From positions 6,200,001-6,264,000 of the forward strand of contig NZ_CP138200.1 of NCBI RefSeq assembly GCF_050859025.1: a stretch of 64,000 bases of DNA, written 5' to 3'. The position numbers and the translations under genes are program-made. A model generated the notes under the pieces. It was not told the DNA's origin, searched no databases, and saw only the letters and a list, made by a program, of their open reading frames with translations. The stretch is from Wukongibacter sp050859025. Lineage in GTDB: Bacteria > Bacillota > Clostridia > Peptostreptococcales > Caminicellaceae. This document shows positions 54,476-63,956 of the stretch, one piece after another; within the stretch, counting starts at the first letter, position 1; each line of letters begins with the position of its first letter.

Positions 54476-54937
54476 CCCCCTATTAATCCTAAACCCCCTA
54501 TAAACCTGCTCAAGCAATATCACCTTCATAAGCTGATGTGGAAAGGTCATGGGCGAAAATGACAGTTTATAATCAGCTCTTTTTAAAACACTCTTAGAAA
54601 GACCCAGTGATCCTCCAATTATAAATGCTAAGTTACTTTTTCCCTGTATTCCTAGAGTATTGAGCTTCTCTGCAAGTTCTTCGGAGGAGATCATTTTTCC
54701 CTTTATGTCTAAGGCTATAACATAGGCTCCTTCTTTAACATTTTTAAGGATGCCTTCGCCTTCTTTATCCTTTATATTTTCCATTTCTATATCGCTTAGG
54801 TTTTCAGGAGCCTTTTCGTCGGCTACTTCTATAAAATTAAGCTTACAATATCTACTCAGCCTTTTACTGTACTCACTTATTGCACTTTTTAAATATTTTT
54901 CCTTTATCTTTCCTACTGATATTATTGTTATATTCAT
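54458..54937 (-). CDS. rlmH: 23S rRNA (pseudouridine1915-N3)-methyltransferase RlmH
   Basis: 159 aa, the usual length. SPOUT-type methyltransferase: FIIGGSLGLSKSVL (SAM-binding knot), MTFPHQLMKVILLEQVYR and the C-terminal GEPYHK. It methylates position 1915 in helix 69 of 23S rRNA in the 70S ribosome. The gene's 3' end is the insertion site of SCC elements in staphylococci. Start ATG 3 nt after the stop of the HNH gene. Confidence 0.96.
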   Translation of the reverse strand: MNITIISVGKIKEKYLKSAISEYSKRLSRYCKLNFIEVADEKAPENLSDIEMENIKDKEGEGILKNVKEGAYVIALDIKGKMISSEELAEKLNTLGIQGKSNLAFIIGGSLGLSKSVLKRADYKLSFSPMTFPHQLMKVILLEQVYRGFRINRGEPYHK

Positions 54938-54940
54938 CTT

Positions 54941-55375
54941 TTACCACTCTTCTCTCTCGGTTTTGGTTTCTACTCTTATTATTTTATGTACCATGTTATT
55001 TTTAACATAGAATCTATGGGTATTGCTTTGAAGTACTATATCTTCTCCTATTTTTTCTATTTTATAAACCTTATCTGTAAGATCTGTTAGATCCTTTTGC
55101 TTTACGCCTATGGAGGTCATCTTTCCATCTCTTACAGCTCTTTTAAACAGGTTTAGCATAACTTCTTTGTAGTCATCGGGTATAGTGCTTTTTTTATATT
55201 TATTACACTGCTTGCAGCTGCAGACAAGGTTGTATACATCATTAGGTCCCCCTTTACTCTTTGGAAGGTAATGATCTAGACTTATTTGCTTAAATTGTAA
55301 TTCTTTATCACAAAAATGACATATTCCTTTATCTCTCAAGTATATATACCTTTTATCCTTCTTTGTATGCTTCAT
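54941..55375 (-). CDS. HNH endonuclease family protein
   Basis: 144 aa. HNH core: CHFCDK, ISLDHYLPKSKGG (the DH and N positions) and NLVCSCKQCNKYK. The C-terminal part (85-144) is a small beta domain. It is cotranscribed with rlmH, three nt apart. Role unknown; a partial copy exists at 39239-39508. Confidence 0.88.
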   Translation of the reverse strand: MKHTKKDKRYIYLRDKGICHFCDKELQFKQISLDHYLPKSKGGPNDVYNLVCSCKQCNKYKKSTIPDDYKEVMLNLFKRAVRDGKMTSIGVKQKDLTDLTDKVYKIEKIGEDIVLQSNTHRFYVKNNMVHKIIRVETKTEREEW

Positions 55376-55680
55376 GGCCGCCCCTCTTAATGTGGATTTG
55401 ATATTATAATTTATATTATACCAATTATGTAGGGTTCTTAGTGAGACCTAATTTGTATAAATCAAAGTTTTAAATTAAATTTCTATAAAAATAATAAATT
55501 TTTTTACATTCTTTCACAAAAACTACTAATGCATAATATAGTAATTTTGAGAAAGATCCCTTTACCACTAATTGTAAAAATAATTTTCTGTCATAAATTT
55601 GTATGATATTCTTCTAAATGTTATAATAATAGTGGGAATTTATTGAAAAATACCCTATATCTTTTATTGGAGGCCTTCAA
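55376..55680. other. Divergent intergenic region
   Basis: It holds promoters for the leftward HNH-rlmH unit and the rightward hydrolase gene. No RNA element recognised. Confidence 0.5.
55599..55627 (+). promoter_or_regulatory. Probable sigma-A promoter of the NlpC/P60 gene
   Basis: TTGTAT (55599-55604) and TATAAT (55622-55627), 17 bp apart, about 50 nt before the ATG. Confidence 0.5.
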
Positions 55681-56781
55681 ATGATAAAAAATGTGAGGAT
55701 ACTACTGACCATATCCATTAGTCTCATGTGCATTTTTGCTATGACTTTTATGGTATATGGTGAAGAAACTGCCCGTGGAGTAGTTATAGGCAACGATGTG
55801 AACATTAGAGCAGTGCCCAATACTGAATCGGATATCGTAGACAAGTTACAGCTCGGAAATATTGTAGAAGTTCTATCCCATAAAGAAAATTGGTATTCTA
55901 TACGAACTAGTTCTCAAGTCGAAGGATGGATACTAAATGATCTTATCGCAGTAGACCAAGAAAAGGACCCTATAAAGACAGGTATGGTTACAACAGACAA
56001 TCTAAATGTTAGAAAAGAGCCTAGTACCGAATCGGATATTTTACATACCCTTTCAAAGGAATCTGAAGTAACTATTATTGCTGTGCAAGATGATTGGTAT
56101 CAGATATCTATGGGTGAATCCAAAACAGGATGGCTGCACTCAGATTATGTAAAAATCAAGCCTAATTATTCAAGAGGAAGGATCATTGGAGATAATGTAA
56201 ATGTAAGAAGTAGCAATTCAATTGATTCTGACATAGTGTGCAAATTAGATTTAGAAGCTTATGTACATATAAAGGGCTATGCCGACGAATGGTACAACGT
56301 ATTAACCCATGATGGTCAAGAGGGTTGGGTACGTAGAGATTTTCTTAGTGTTGTTATTGGTAGTAATGGAGAAAATAATGTATCAAGGTCTGCTAGCAGG
56401 ACTTCAATGAAAATTGTCCAAGAGGGTAAAAAGTTATTAGGTATACCTTATAGATACGGTTCAAATGGACCTAAAAGCTTCGACTGTTCTGGATTTACTT
56501 CCTATGTATTTAAAAAATGTGGTATAGAATTACCTAGAACTTCTAAATCTCAGGCAAAGGTTGGAAAAAAGGTTAAGAAGAGTGACTTACAGGTTGGGGA
56601 TCTCGTTTTCTTCGATACTAGTGGAAGCAATAACGGAGTTATAACTCACGTAGGTATCTATGTAGGAAGTGGTAAGTTTATACATGCTTCATCTGGGAGA
56701 AAGGCAAAAAAGGTTGTTATTTCTGAGATAAATACTGGTTATTATAACCAAAAATTTGTCACTGCAAGAAGAGTTTTTTAA
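55681..56781 (+). CDS. Secreted SH3b x3 - NlpC/P60 peptidoglycan hydrolase
   Basis: 366 aa. Signal peptide to about residue 27. Three bacterial SH3 domains (about 31-92, 99-160 and 166-226; each with VNIR/LNVR/VNVR and EGW/TGW) that bind the cell wall. Then a C-terminal NlpC/P60 domain with Cys269 (SFDCSGF), His323 (THVGIY) and His335. It cuts stem peptides of peptidoglycan outside the cell. Neighbour of the WalK operon, which controls such enzymes in Firmicutes. Ribosome site GGAGG. Confidence 0.94.
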   Translation: MIKNVRILLTISISLMCIFAMTFMVYGEETARGVVIGNDVNIRAVPNTESDIVDKLQLGNIVEVLSHKENWYSIRTSSQVEGWILNDLIAVDQEKDPIKTGMVTTDNLNVRKEPSTESDILHTLSKESEVTIIAVQDDWYQISMGESKTGWLHSDYVKIKPNYSRGRIIGDNVNVRSSNSIDSDIVCKLDLEAYVHIKGYADEWYNVLTHDGQEGWVRRDFLSVVIGSNGENNVSRSASRTSMKIVQEGKKLLGIPYRYGSNGPKSFDCSGFTSYVFKKCGIELPRTSKSQAKVGKKVKKSDLQVGDLVFFDTSGSNNGVITHVGIYVGSGKFIHASSGRKAKKVVISEINTGYYNQKFVTARRVF

Positions 56782-56800
56782 ACCTTACATAAGAAAAGAG

Positions 56801-56830
56801 ACCCTAGGATAATTTCCTAGGGTTTATTTT
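56801..56830 (+). terminator. Rho-independent terminator
   Basis: ACCCTAGGA / TCCTAGGGT stem and T-rich tail; it lies between convergent genes and may serve both. Confidence 0.85.
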
Positions 56831-56876
56831 ATGGTCTTGTTTTTTTGAATTTACTGTTCTTTAAGGCTCATTATCT

Positions 56877-58121
56877 TTAGTAGGTTTTACTTTCAAACTT
56901 TATTTTAAGCTTTTTTCGTTCTCCTTCTCTGACTACTTCTACTGTGGTTTCATCTCCTGGCCTATACTTATATAGCTCCTTAAGTAGCTGTTGTACAGAT
57001 ATTATCTCTACTCCACCTAATGAAACTAAAACATCTCCTGTAGCTATACCCGCCCTATAAGCAGATGAATCTTCATAGACTCTCCATATAAATACTCCAT
57101 TATCTACATTAGGAATATCACCATAGCTAGCTTCTACCTGTTTAACATCGTAGGGTCTTATACCTAGATATACCTTTTTAAATTCTCCCTTTTCAATAAA
57201 TTCATCTACTATTGGTTTAGCAGTATTTATAGGTATAGCAAAGCCTAATCCCTCTCCCGATTGAATTTTAGCCGTATTTATTCCTATAACCTCACCCTTC
57301 TCATTTAGTAATGGGCCCCCACTGTTCCCCGGGTTTATTGATGCATCTGTTTGAATTAAACCATCTATGCTTTCATATTCACTTACAGGCACGCTTCTAT
57401 TTAGACCACTTATTATACCTGCCGTTACTGTTCTTTCAAAGGTTAGTCCTAGGGGATTACCTATAGCTATAGCTGTCTCACCAACCACTAGATCATCGGA
57501 TTCACCTAGATCTGCAACCGATAGATTTGCAGCATCAATCTTAATTACAGCTAAATCTAAAGATCCATCATTCCACAATATCTCGGCATCTATGGTCTCA
57601 CCATCATTTAGTAGAACCTTGACCTCTTCGGCTTCTCCATTATCTATTACATGGGCATTTGTAAGAATAAATCCTCTGCTATCCACTATAACTCCTGTTC
57701 CCAAGCCTTGAGCTCTTCTTGCTCCAAACAAGAAATCTCTTTGTATAGATACAGTGGTTATCCCAACAACCGAGGGCATAGCCTTTTGTGCTACCGCAGA
57801 TGCAACATTCATTTCTGAATTCTTAGTTATTATTTCAACTTTTTCAGGAGCATCATGAATATATGGGTATTTATCAAATATATACATAGGTGCTATGTAG
57901 GCTCCAACAACTCCACCAATTATAGCAGAGATTAAGGAGGCAATTATTATAGTAAAAAATGAGGTTTTTTTCTTTCTTTTTTTATTATGTTTTAGTTTTT
58001 CAGGGTAATAAACGGGTGTATATACTGGAACATGACTATCTTGAGGATCATTAAAGAGTTCTTCATTGTTTGTATTGAGCGGATCCTTTGGTCCTTTGAA
58101 GAAATCATTATTGTCATTCAT
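56877..58121 (-). CDS. HtrA/DegP-like membrane serine protease
   Basis: 414 aa from the ATG at 58121 (AGGAG 8 nt before). An N-terminal cytoplasmic tail and one membrane helix (about 54-76) are followed by the trypsin-like domain with the triad H157, D189, S267 (LTNAH, DLAVIKI, NPGNSGGP), then one PDZ domain (about 327-412). It degrades misfolded envelope proteins. It is the last gene of the wal operon, 11 nt after walJ. Confidence 0.94.
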   Translation of the reverse strand: MNDNNDFFKGPKDPLNTNNEELFNDPQDSHVPVYTPVYYPEKLKHNKKRKKKTSFFTIIIASLISAIIGGVVGAYIAPMYIFDKYPYIHDAPEKVEIITKNSEMNVASAVAQKAMPSVVGITTVSIQRDFLFGARRAQGLGTGVIVDSRGFILTNAHVIDNGEAEEVKVLLNDGETIDAEILWNDGSLDLAVIKIDAANLSVADLGESDDLVVGETAIAIGNPLGLTFERTVTAGIISGLNRSVPVSEYESIDGLIQTDASINPGNSGGPLLNEKGEVIGINTAKIQSGEGLGFAIPINTAKPIVDEFIEKGEFKKVYLGIRPYDVKQVEASYGDIPNVDNGVFIWRVYEDSSAYRAGIATGDVLVSLGGVEIISVQQLLKELYKYRPGDETTVEVVREGERKKLKIKFESKTY

Positions 58122-58132
58122 ATACATCACTC

Positions 58133-58942
58133 CTAAAGAGGTTTTCGTATATTATATACCCTTCCAATTCTATTTCTATAGGTTAAATCTAAGTTCATAT
58201 CTAAACCGATCTTTATTTTATTGTCTTCAACAATATTTTTTACTGTTTCATAGGCCAATTCTGGAAAATTGTTTTCTTTACTAAGATGGGCTAATAGTAC
58301 GTATTTTACCTTTCCTTTCTTAACTACTTCCGTTACTATATTTCCTGCGGCCTCGTTAGATAAATGGCCTAAATCGCTCAGTATTCTCTTCTTTAGATAC
58401 CAAGGGTATTTACCGAATTTAACCATTTCCACATCATGATTTGATTCTAACACCAATAGATCACTATCCTTTATTTCATCAATAATCTCATCGGTAACAC
58501 ATCCTGAGTCTGTTGTAATACTAATCTTAGAGCCATCATGAACAAAGGAAAAACCCATAGGATTAATGGCATCGTGGGAAACATTATAGGGCTTGACCCT
58601 TATATCTCCAATAAAAAAGGGATCACAGCTATTAAAAATTCTAATATCCTTTCCTTCAACTGATCCTATTTTTTCCTTCATTGCTTCCCATGTTTTCTCA
58701 TTCACATACAAGGGCATATCAAACTTTCTCATTAGAACCCCTACACTTTTTATATGGTCACTATGCTCATGGGTTACAAGTAATCCATTAATTGTACTTG
58801 CTTCAATATCTATATTTTGAAGGGCATTAGTTATATATTTTCCAGTAAGCCCCGCATCTATTAATAATTTTGTATCTTTAGTACCAACATATTGACAATT
58901 TCCACTACTCCCGCTTGCTAAAGAACAGAATTTAAAACTCAT
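58133..58942 (-). CDS. walJ: WalJ/YycJ metallo-beta-lactamase-fold hydrolase
   Basis: 269 aa from the ATG at 58942. Motif THEHSDHIKSV binds the two metals; GSSGNCQYV is near the start, and HDAINPMGF and LLAHLSKENNF follow. WalJ proteins are 5'-3' exonuclease-type MBL enzymes linked to cell division and DNA repair. Usual place in the wal operon. Confidence 0.92.
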   Translation of the reverse strand: MSFKFCSLASGSSGNCQYVGTKDTKLLIDAGLTGKYITNALQNIDIEASTINGLLVTHEHSDHIKSVGVLMRKFDMPLYVNEKTWEAMKEKIGSVEGKDIRIFNSCDPFFIGDIRVKPYNVSHDAINPMGFSFVHDGSKISITTDSGCVTDEIIDEIKDSDLLVLESNHDVEMVKFGKYPWYLKKRILSDLGHLSNEAAGNIVTEVVKKGKVKYVLLAHLSKENNFPELAYETVKNIVEDNKIKIGLDMNLDLTYRNRIGRVYNIRKPL

Positions 58943-59046
58943 TAGTATTTTCAACCTTTCACATATATATTTTATCTTAATTATAGCAAATAAGCTCTAC
59001 AAAAGAAATAAAGTAGAGAGGATGCTCTTTGAAATTATCCTTCTAC

Positions 59047-59934
59047 TTAATCATAGGTTTCTGCATTTATATCAATATAGTCTTGATCTGCTAAAAATAT
59101 TCTCCAGTATAATAATCCAGTACCAGTACTTTCGTTAATTTCATACCACTTTTCATTTATCAGCTCATCAAATTCAAGAATGTCTAGCTTAAATACCAAA
59201 CTTATATCTTCTATTATGACCTCACTGTCTTCATTTTCTTTTTTCATCCTAAGATCATCAATAGCTAACATTAGCGCCTTTGTAACTGGTATAATCTCTT
59301 TGTCAGAGGCCTTGGCCTCCAATGGGTTTAACCATCTTCTTTCAAATCTAATTACTTGACCATTTCTTACAATGACATTCATGTACCCGTGATCTAGTAT
59401 CAAGTTTTCATACTTTTGTTTATATACTATCTCATATTCTCCATACTTTTTTTTAGTACTCCAAAGCTTTACATCAGTACCCTGAAATCCGTGGTTTTTT
59501 ATAAAGTCTAAGGCAACTTCCTGTGCCCTATTCTCGTCAGTTTCCTCTACAATAGGTATTTCATTGTCATTTGTATAAGTAATGGACTTTTTATGGTATT
59601 CAACTTCAACTATTTCATTTTCTTTTTGATATTTTATAATGTCATCACTAATACTGGTGAAATCCGGAAATCTCTCTTCTATTAACTCCCTATCATAGGT
59701 TTCATACTCAACAGTGAACTGTGGAAGCTTTTTCATTTTTTCCTGTATATCCGCATTTATAATTATGTTTTTCTCCTGAAATAGTTCTCTAACTGCATCG
59801 ATTTTTTCAATACTTATAGTATAGGCATAGTGTCTAATTTCTGAATCCTTAAAAACATTGTAGCCTAAGAATAGATTTGTAATTAAAAATGCTACTATAA
59901 GAATACTTTTAGCCTTTGCCCAATCCATCGCCAC
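59047..59934 (-). CDS. walI: WalI/YycI regulatory protein
   Basis: 295 aa, bitopic. Short N-terminal cytoplasmic segment (MAMDWAKAKS), helix about 9-26, then an extracytoplasmic YycI domain. It works with WalH to restrain WalK in bacilli. Gap of about 60 nt to walH, with a hairpin between. Confidence 0.9.
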   Translation of the reverse strand: MAMDWAKAKSILIVAFLITNLFLGYNVFKDSEIRHYAYTISIEKIDAVRELFQEKNIIINADIQEKMKKLPQFTVEYETYDRELIEERFPDFTSISDDIIKYQKENEIVEVEYHKKSITYTNDNEIPIVEETDENRAQEVALDFIKNHGFQGTDVKLWSTKKKYGEYEIVYKQKYENLILDHGYMNVIVRNGQVIRFERRWLNPLEAKASDKEIIPVTKALMLAIDDLRMKKENEDSEVIIEDISLVFKLDILEFDELINEKWYEINESTGTGLLYWRIFLADQDYIDINAETYD

Positions 59935-59942
59935 ACCTCATC

Positions 59943-59978
59943 ATTTTAAAAATCCTCGACTATAAGAGCCGAGGATAG
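59943..59978 (-). terminator. Hairpin with T-run between walH and walI (attenuator-like)
   Basis: TCCTCGGCTC / GTCGAGGA stem followed by TTTTT on the minus strand. In the middle of an operon it can act as a partial terminator. Confidence 0.7.
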
Positions 59979-59995
59979 ATTTTACTCCCCTATTT

Positions 59996-61471
59996 TTAAA
60001 GAGCAGTATATATCAAACCTGTATATATATCAAAATAATAAACAATATTTCCAATTGTAATTTCCCAAACTGGCTTTAACACATTATTTCGATCTACATA
60101 ATAGACTAGTCCTATATCTTCTATAAGCTCCTCTATTTTTATATTTTTAATTTCCTCTTCCGTCAATTCTCTTTCAGAAAACCTTCTATAGCTATTCTTT
60201 ATATCATCGGAATTCTTGTCAAGGACTTCCAAAATATCTAAGGCCCTCTTTTGTGAATTCTCTTCGTCATCAAGCTGCTTACCTGACAGTTTAACTCTTC
60301 TTTTATACATAGTAATCTGAGTTCCTATGACCTCTACCTCTATTCCCCTATCTTCACCAAAATCAGGAATATAAATAGGTAGTCCGTGTAATCTATAGTT
60401 AAAGCTAAAACTATAACCTTTTTCTCCATTTTTCTCAATAGGCTCATAATCGGAAAGGTATGCATTTCCTGTAATGGGCCATCCAATTTTTTCACCAACA
60501 AATTTAACCGCATACTCTAGGCTTTCTAAAAAGCCTAAATTTATTCCCGAATTTTCCTTGTCTATCTTTTCCGTATACTCTAAAACCCCATTTTTATTTA
60601 TCTTTAAGGCCTTCTCTCCATATCCATACATATATATGTGAGTACCGTCTATTTCTGTAATCTGCTTAACGAAATCAAAGTTCTTTCCAAAAAATTGATT
60701 TGCATTAGATTTAACAGTTACTTCATCTAAAACATCTATCTGATTTATTGCATTATAGGAAGGTATAAAGGCTTCTTCAAAGACAGGAGCTAATACATCA
60801 TTCTCCACATCAGCAATATCCTCCAATGACACATAGTACATATAATTCCTATCATCTACATTTTTTTCGATATTTTCAATAAGCTTTCTAACACCATCAT
60901 TTACATCAATACCTGTTAACTTAAAATATATATTTTCTTCATCATTACCCAAATATATATTTGCCTTCTCATCTTCGATTCCTGGAATAAGTATGGTACC
61001 GATTGAGCCCTCTATCTGAAATGTATCCCTTTCATCACCTGTAAATGCCTCAATCAAACTCTCTCCAGGTATCTGACAAGCAAAGTCCATCCTTATCGAC
61101 TTAAACTTTTTTATCTTCTTCCATTCTTCTAAGGTCACTTCCCGTACTTCATAATCGCTTTTTAAATAATATTTAAGTACAGGTTTAATGGTTTGCCAAA
61201 TCGATACTTCCTTCTTTTCTTCAGCTTTATTCATATTCCATACTTCGTGGGGTTCAGAATAAAATACCGCATGGTTTCCACCCCCAAAGCTTATGCTAAA
61301 ACTTTGGGGGCTTAATATATCCGTTACATCTATATTTATTTCTTCATCATCATTGTTTGCTATGGAAACAACTCCACCAAGGGGCAAATGAAACCAAAGC
61401 CTCTGTGTAAAGGCTACACAAGTTATAAAAAGTACAGCCAGCACTACAGATTTGAGTCTCTCTTTTCTCAT
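59996..61471 (-). CDS. walH: WalH/YycH regulatory protein
   Basis: 491 aa from the ATG at 61471 (GGAGGT 7 nt before). One N-terminal helix (about 7-23) and a large extracytoplasmic YycH domain. It forms a complex with WalI and WalK at the membrane. The size and place in the operon fit the family. Confidence 0.9.
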   Translation of the reverse strand: MRKERLKSVVLAVLFITCVAFTQRLWFHLPLGGVVSIANNDDEEINIDVTDILSPQSFSISFGGGNHAVFYSEPHEVWNMNKAEEKKEVSIWQTIKPVLKYYLKSDYEVREVTLEEWKKIKKFKSIRMDFACQIPGESLIEAFTGDERDTFQIEGSIGTILIPGIEDEKANIYLGNDEENIYFKLTGIDVNDGVRKLIENIEKNVDDRNYMYYVSLEDIADVENDVLAPVFEEAFIPSYNAINQIDVLDEVTVKSNANQFFGKNFDFVKQITEIDGTHIYMYGYGEKALKINKNGVLEYTEKIDKENSGINLGFLESLEYAVKFVGEKIGWPITGNAYLSDYEPIEKNGEKGYSFSFNYRLHGLPIYIPDFGEDRGIEVEVIGTQITMYKRRVKLSGKQLDDEENSQKRALDILEVLDKNSDDIKNSYRRFSERELTEEEIKNIKIEELIEDIGLVYYVDRNNVLKPVWEITIGNIVYYFDIYTGLIYTAL

Positions 61472-61489
61472 TATCTGTACCTCCAACTA

Positions 61490-62071
61490 TTAGTCATCTC
61501 CTAGTAAGAGGTCAGTAATTTTTAAGTCTAATAAATTTGGTAGAGAGTCCTCAACTTCTTCATTAACTACTTCATCCTCGCTTTTCACCTTTGTAGCTTT
61601 TACACTAAACTCTACATCCTTTATTGGTTCTTCTTCTCCATCAATTTCGAAAACCATTCTATATCTTCCTGATTCAATATTTTTAACATAGGTATAAAAA
61701 GAAGATTCCATCTCATCGTTTGGCTCTATTTCTTCCGGATCAAATAATAGCTCTGGATCTTCAGAACCATCCTCTCCCAATTTATATACTGTTAAAGTCA
61801 CAGGTTCTTCTCCAATAACCTTAACAGATATCAAAAGATTTTTTTCAGTAATTATCTCCTTATCAGAAATAATTTGGGGACTGATGATTTTAATCTCTTG
61901 CTTCTTTTCCTCTTCAGTCTTTTCATCTCCGATTTCTTTATAAATCTTTTGATCCTCCATTTGAAGTTTTTCATCTATAAATAGCTTATCCTCGTTATCA
62001 GCATAAACAACTACACTAGATGTGCTCAGCACTATTAAAACCAGCGTACCTGTAATTATCTTCTTAAACAT
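61490..62071 (-). CDS. Secreted acidic protein in the wal operon, unknown
   Basis: 193 aa with a signal peptide (cleavage near VVYAD, about residue 25). An acidic linker is followed by one Ig-like beta domain (about 60-155, LLISVKVIGEEPVTLTVYKL). Not part of the wal operon in bacilli. Placed between walK and walH, it may interact with the WalK sensor complex; this is only from context. Confidence 0.7.
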   Translation of the reverse strand: MFKKIITGTLVLIVLSTSSVVVYADNEDKLFIDEKLQMEDQKIYKEIGDEKTEEEKKQEIKIISPQIISDKEIITEKNLLISVKVIGEEPVTLTVYKLGEDGSEDPELLFDPEEIEPNDEMESSFYTYVKNIESGRYRMVFEIDGEEEPIKDVEFSVKATKVKSEDEVVNEEVEDSLPNLLDLKITDLLLGDD

Positions 62072-62173
62072 TTTCTAGGCCTCCTAGCATACTTCCTCCT
62101 AATTATACTACTATTATAAAGGATTTATATTACAAGGGTATTACAATGATATTACACTGCATTTAAAATCACT

Positions 62174-63955
62174 CTAAATAGTTTCATCATTCATAGGAAT
62201 TATTACTACAACTTCTGTTCCTTTGTTAACTTCACTATGAATTTCTATACTTCCGTTATGGGCCTCTACAATTTCCTTTGCTATTGATAATCCAAGTCCA
62301 GTACCACCGAGTTCCCTAGACCGAGCCTTATCCACCCTATAAAATCTTTCAAATATTCTTGGTAAATCTTCTTCGGGTATACCCATTCCTGTATCCTTTA
62401 CTTTAATATATGCTTTATTATCTTTATTTTCTAGATAAATCTTTACTTCTCCATTGTTTTCCGTATATTTAATAGCATTACTTACAATATTAATTAAAAC
62501 CTGTTCGATTCTATCAAAATCAAAATCTGCCATTAGTTTATCATATTCTGTTATAAATTCAAGTTCTTGATTTTTATTTTTTGCAGTAATATGAAGTTTT
62601 ATAACTATTTGATTTATTAATTTAACCAAATCATTATTAGACATATTCCATTTAGTCTTTCTATTATCAAAATTAGATAATTGCAAAAGATCTCTAACTA
62701 GTCTCGTCATTCTATCGGCTTCGCTATTTACAACGCCTAAAAAGCTCTCGCTTATTTCTCTGTCATCAAGCATTCCATCTAATAGTGTCTCTGTATAACT
62801 TTTTATACTTGTAAGTGGTGTTTTAAGTTCATGAGAAACGTTCGCAACAAACTCTCTTCTCATATTTTCTAGTTTTTGTTGCTTAGTGATATCCTTAATT
62901 ACTAATACTATACCCCCTATTTCATTATTTTCATCCATAAAGGGTGCATAGTCTACATTATATATAGATTCACCAATGCCTATAGATTCACTACCTATTA
63001 AACCTTCCTTATGTTTCGTTATATACTCAAGTGTCAGCTTATCATTCAAAGCCTCAAACAGCTCATCATATTTTTTTTCTAAGATTGACTGTTCAGAAAA
63101 ATTCAGCATCTCCATTGCTTTAGGGTTTGCATGTATAATTCTACCGCTTTTATTTACAGCTATAAGACCATCGGCCATATAGTTTAAAATAGTTTCCATT
63201 TTACTCTTTTCACTAGAAATCTCCCCTAGGGTTATCTCAAGCTTATCCGTTAGAAAGTTGAACATCTCTGCCAGCTTCCCAACCTCGTCATCGGACTTGA
63301 CATCTACCCTTTGGTTAAAGTCTCCTTTAGCCATCAGTGCCGCCTTTTTAGTAACATCATCAATTGGCTCCGTTATACTTTTAGCAAGTAGGAAACCAAG
63401 AATTATAGTAATTATTAGTGCTAGACCTGTTGCTTGTGTCATTATGACCTTAGATTTGTTTAGGGTTTCATAAATATCCTTTAAATCCGCTCTAAGATAT
63501 AGTGCTCCTTCAATCTTTCCCTTTATTTCTATAGGAAACACTACATTCATTGTAGGATTTTTTCCATCGGTATAATCCCTTGATATTTGCTTTTCTCCCA
63601 TTAATACCTCTAGAATAAGCTCATATTCTAATTCGTTTGCTGCATTCTCTCCTTTAAAAGAACGGTTATCAGTAGCAATTATTTGCAGATGTTTATCTAT
63701 TATAAAGGCCTCTTCAAAAAGACCTACTGCAAAAACGTTTAGATTGTTTTCGAGGCTTTCCTTTGCATCCTCTAGAGTACCTGTCTTTGGAATATTCTGT
63801 CTTATACTTTCCGCTATAGAATTCAGCCTACCACCTACAACCTCTAGGTGGTATGACTCAAAGCTTTGCACTATAAATACACCCATAATAGCCATAGCAA
63901 TGAATACTAGAGCAAAATAGACTGTTATGAATTTCCACCTAATACTTTTGAACAT
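62174..63955 (-). CDS. walK: WalK/YycG sensor histidine kinase
   Basis: 593 aa. Helix 1 about 9-29, outer sensor domain 30-172, helix 2 about 173-191, HAMP (192-245), PAS (255-360), HisKA with His375 in ANVSHELKTPLTS, and HATPase with NIVSNAIKYTENNG, VKDTGMGIPEEDL and GGTGLGLSIAKEIV. It phosphorylates WalR to control cell-wall metabolism. 1-nt gap to the stop of walR, so coupled. Ribosome site AGGAGG is within the end of walR. Confidence 0.96.
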   Translation of the reverse strand: MFKSIRWKFITVYFALVFIAMAIMGVFIVQSFESYHLEVVGGRLNSIAESIRQNIPKTGTLEDAKESLENNLNVFAVGLFEEAFIIDKHLQIIATDNRSFKGENAANELEYELILEVLMGEKQISRDYTDGKNPTMNVVFPIEIKGKIEGALYLRADLKDIYETLNKSKVIMTQATGLALIITIILGFLLAKSITEPIDDVTKKAALMAKGDFNQRVDVKSDDEVGKLAEMFNFLTDKLEITLGEISSEKSKMETILNYMADGLIAVNKSGRIIHANPKAMEMLNFSEQSILEKKYDELFEALNDKLTLEYITKHKEGLIGSESIGIGESIYNVDYAPFMDENNEIGGIVLVIKDITKQQKLENMRREFVANVSHELKTPLTSIKSYTETLLDGMLDDREISESFLGVVNSEADRMTRLVRDLLQLSNFDNRKTKWNMSNNDLVKLINQIVIKLHITAKNKNQELEFITEYDKLMADFDFDRIEQVLINIVSNAIKYTENNGEVKIYLENKDNKAYIKVKDTGMGIPEEDLPRIFERFYRVDKARSRELGGTGLGLSIAKEIVEAHNGSIEIHSEVNKGTEVVVIIPMNDETI

Positions 63956-63956
63956 T

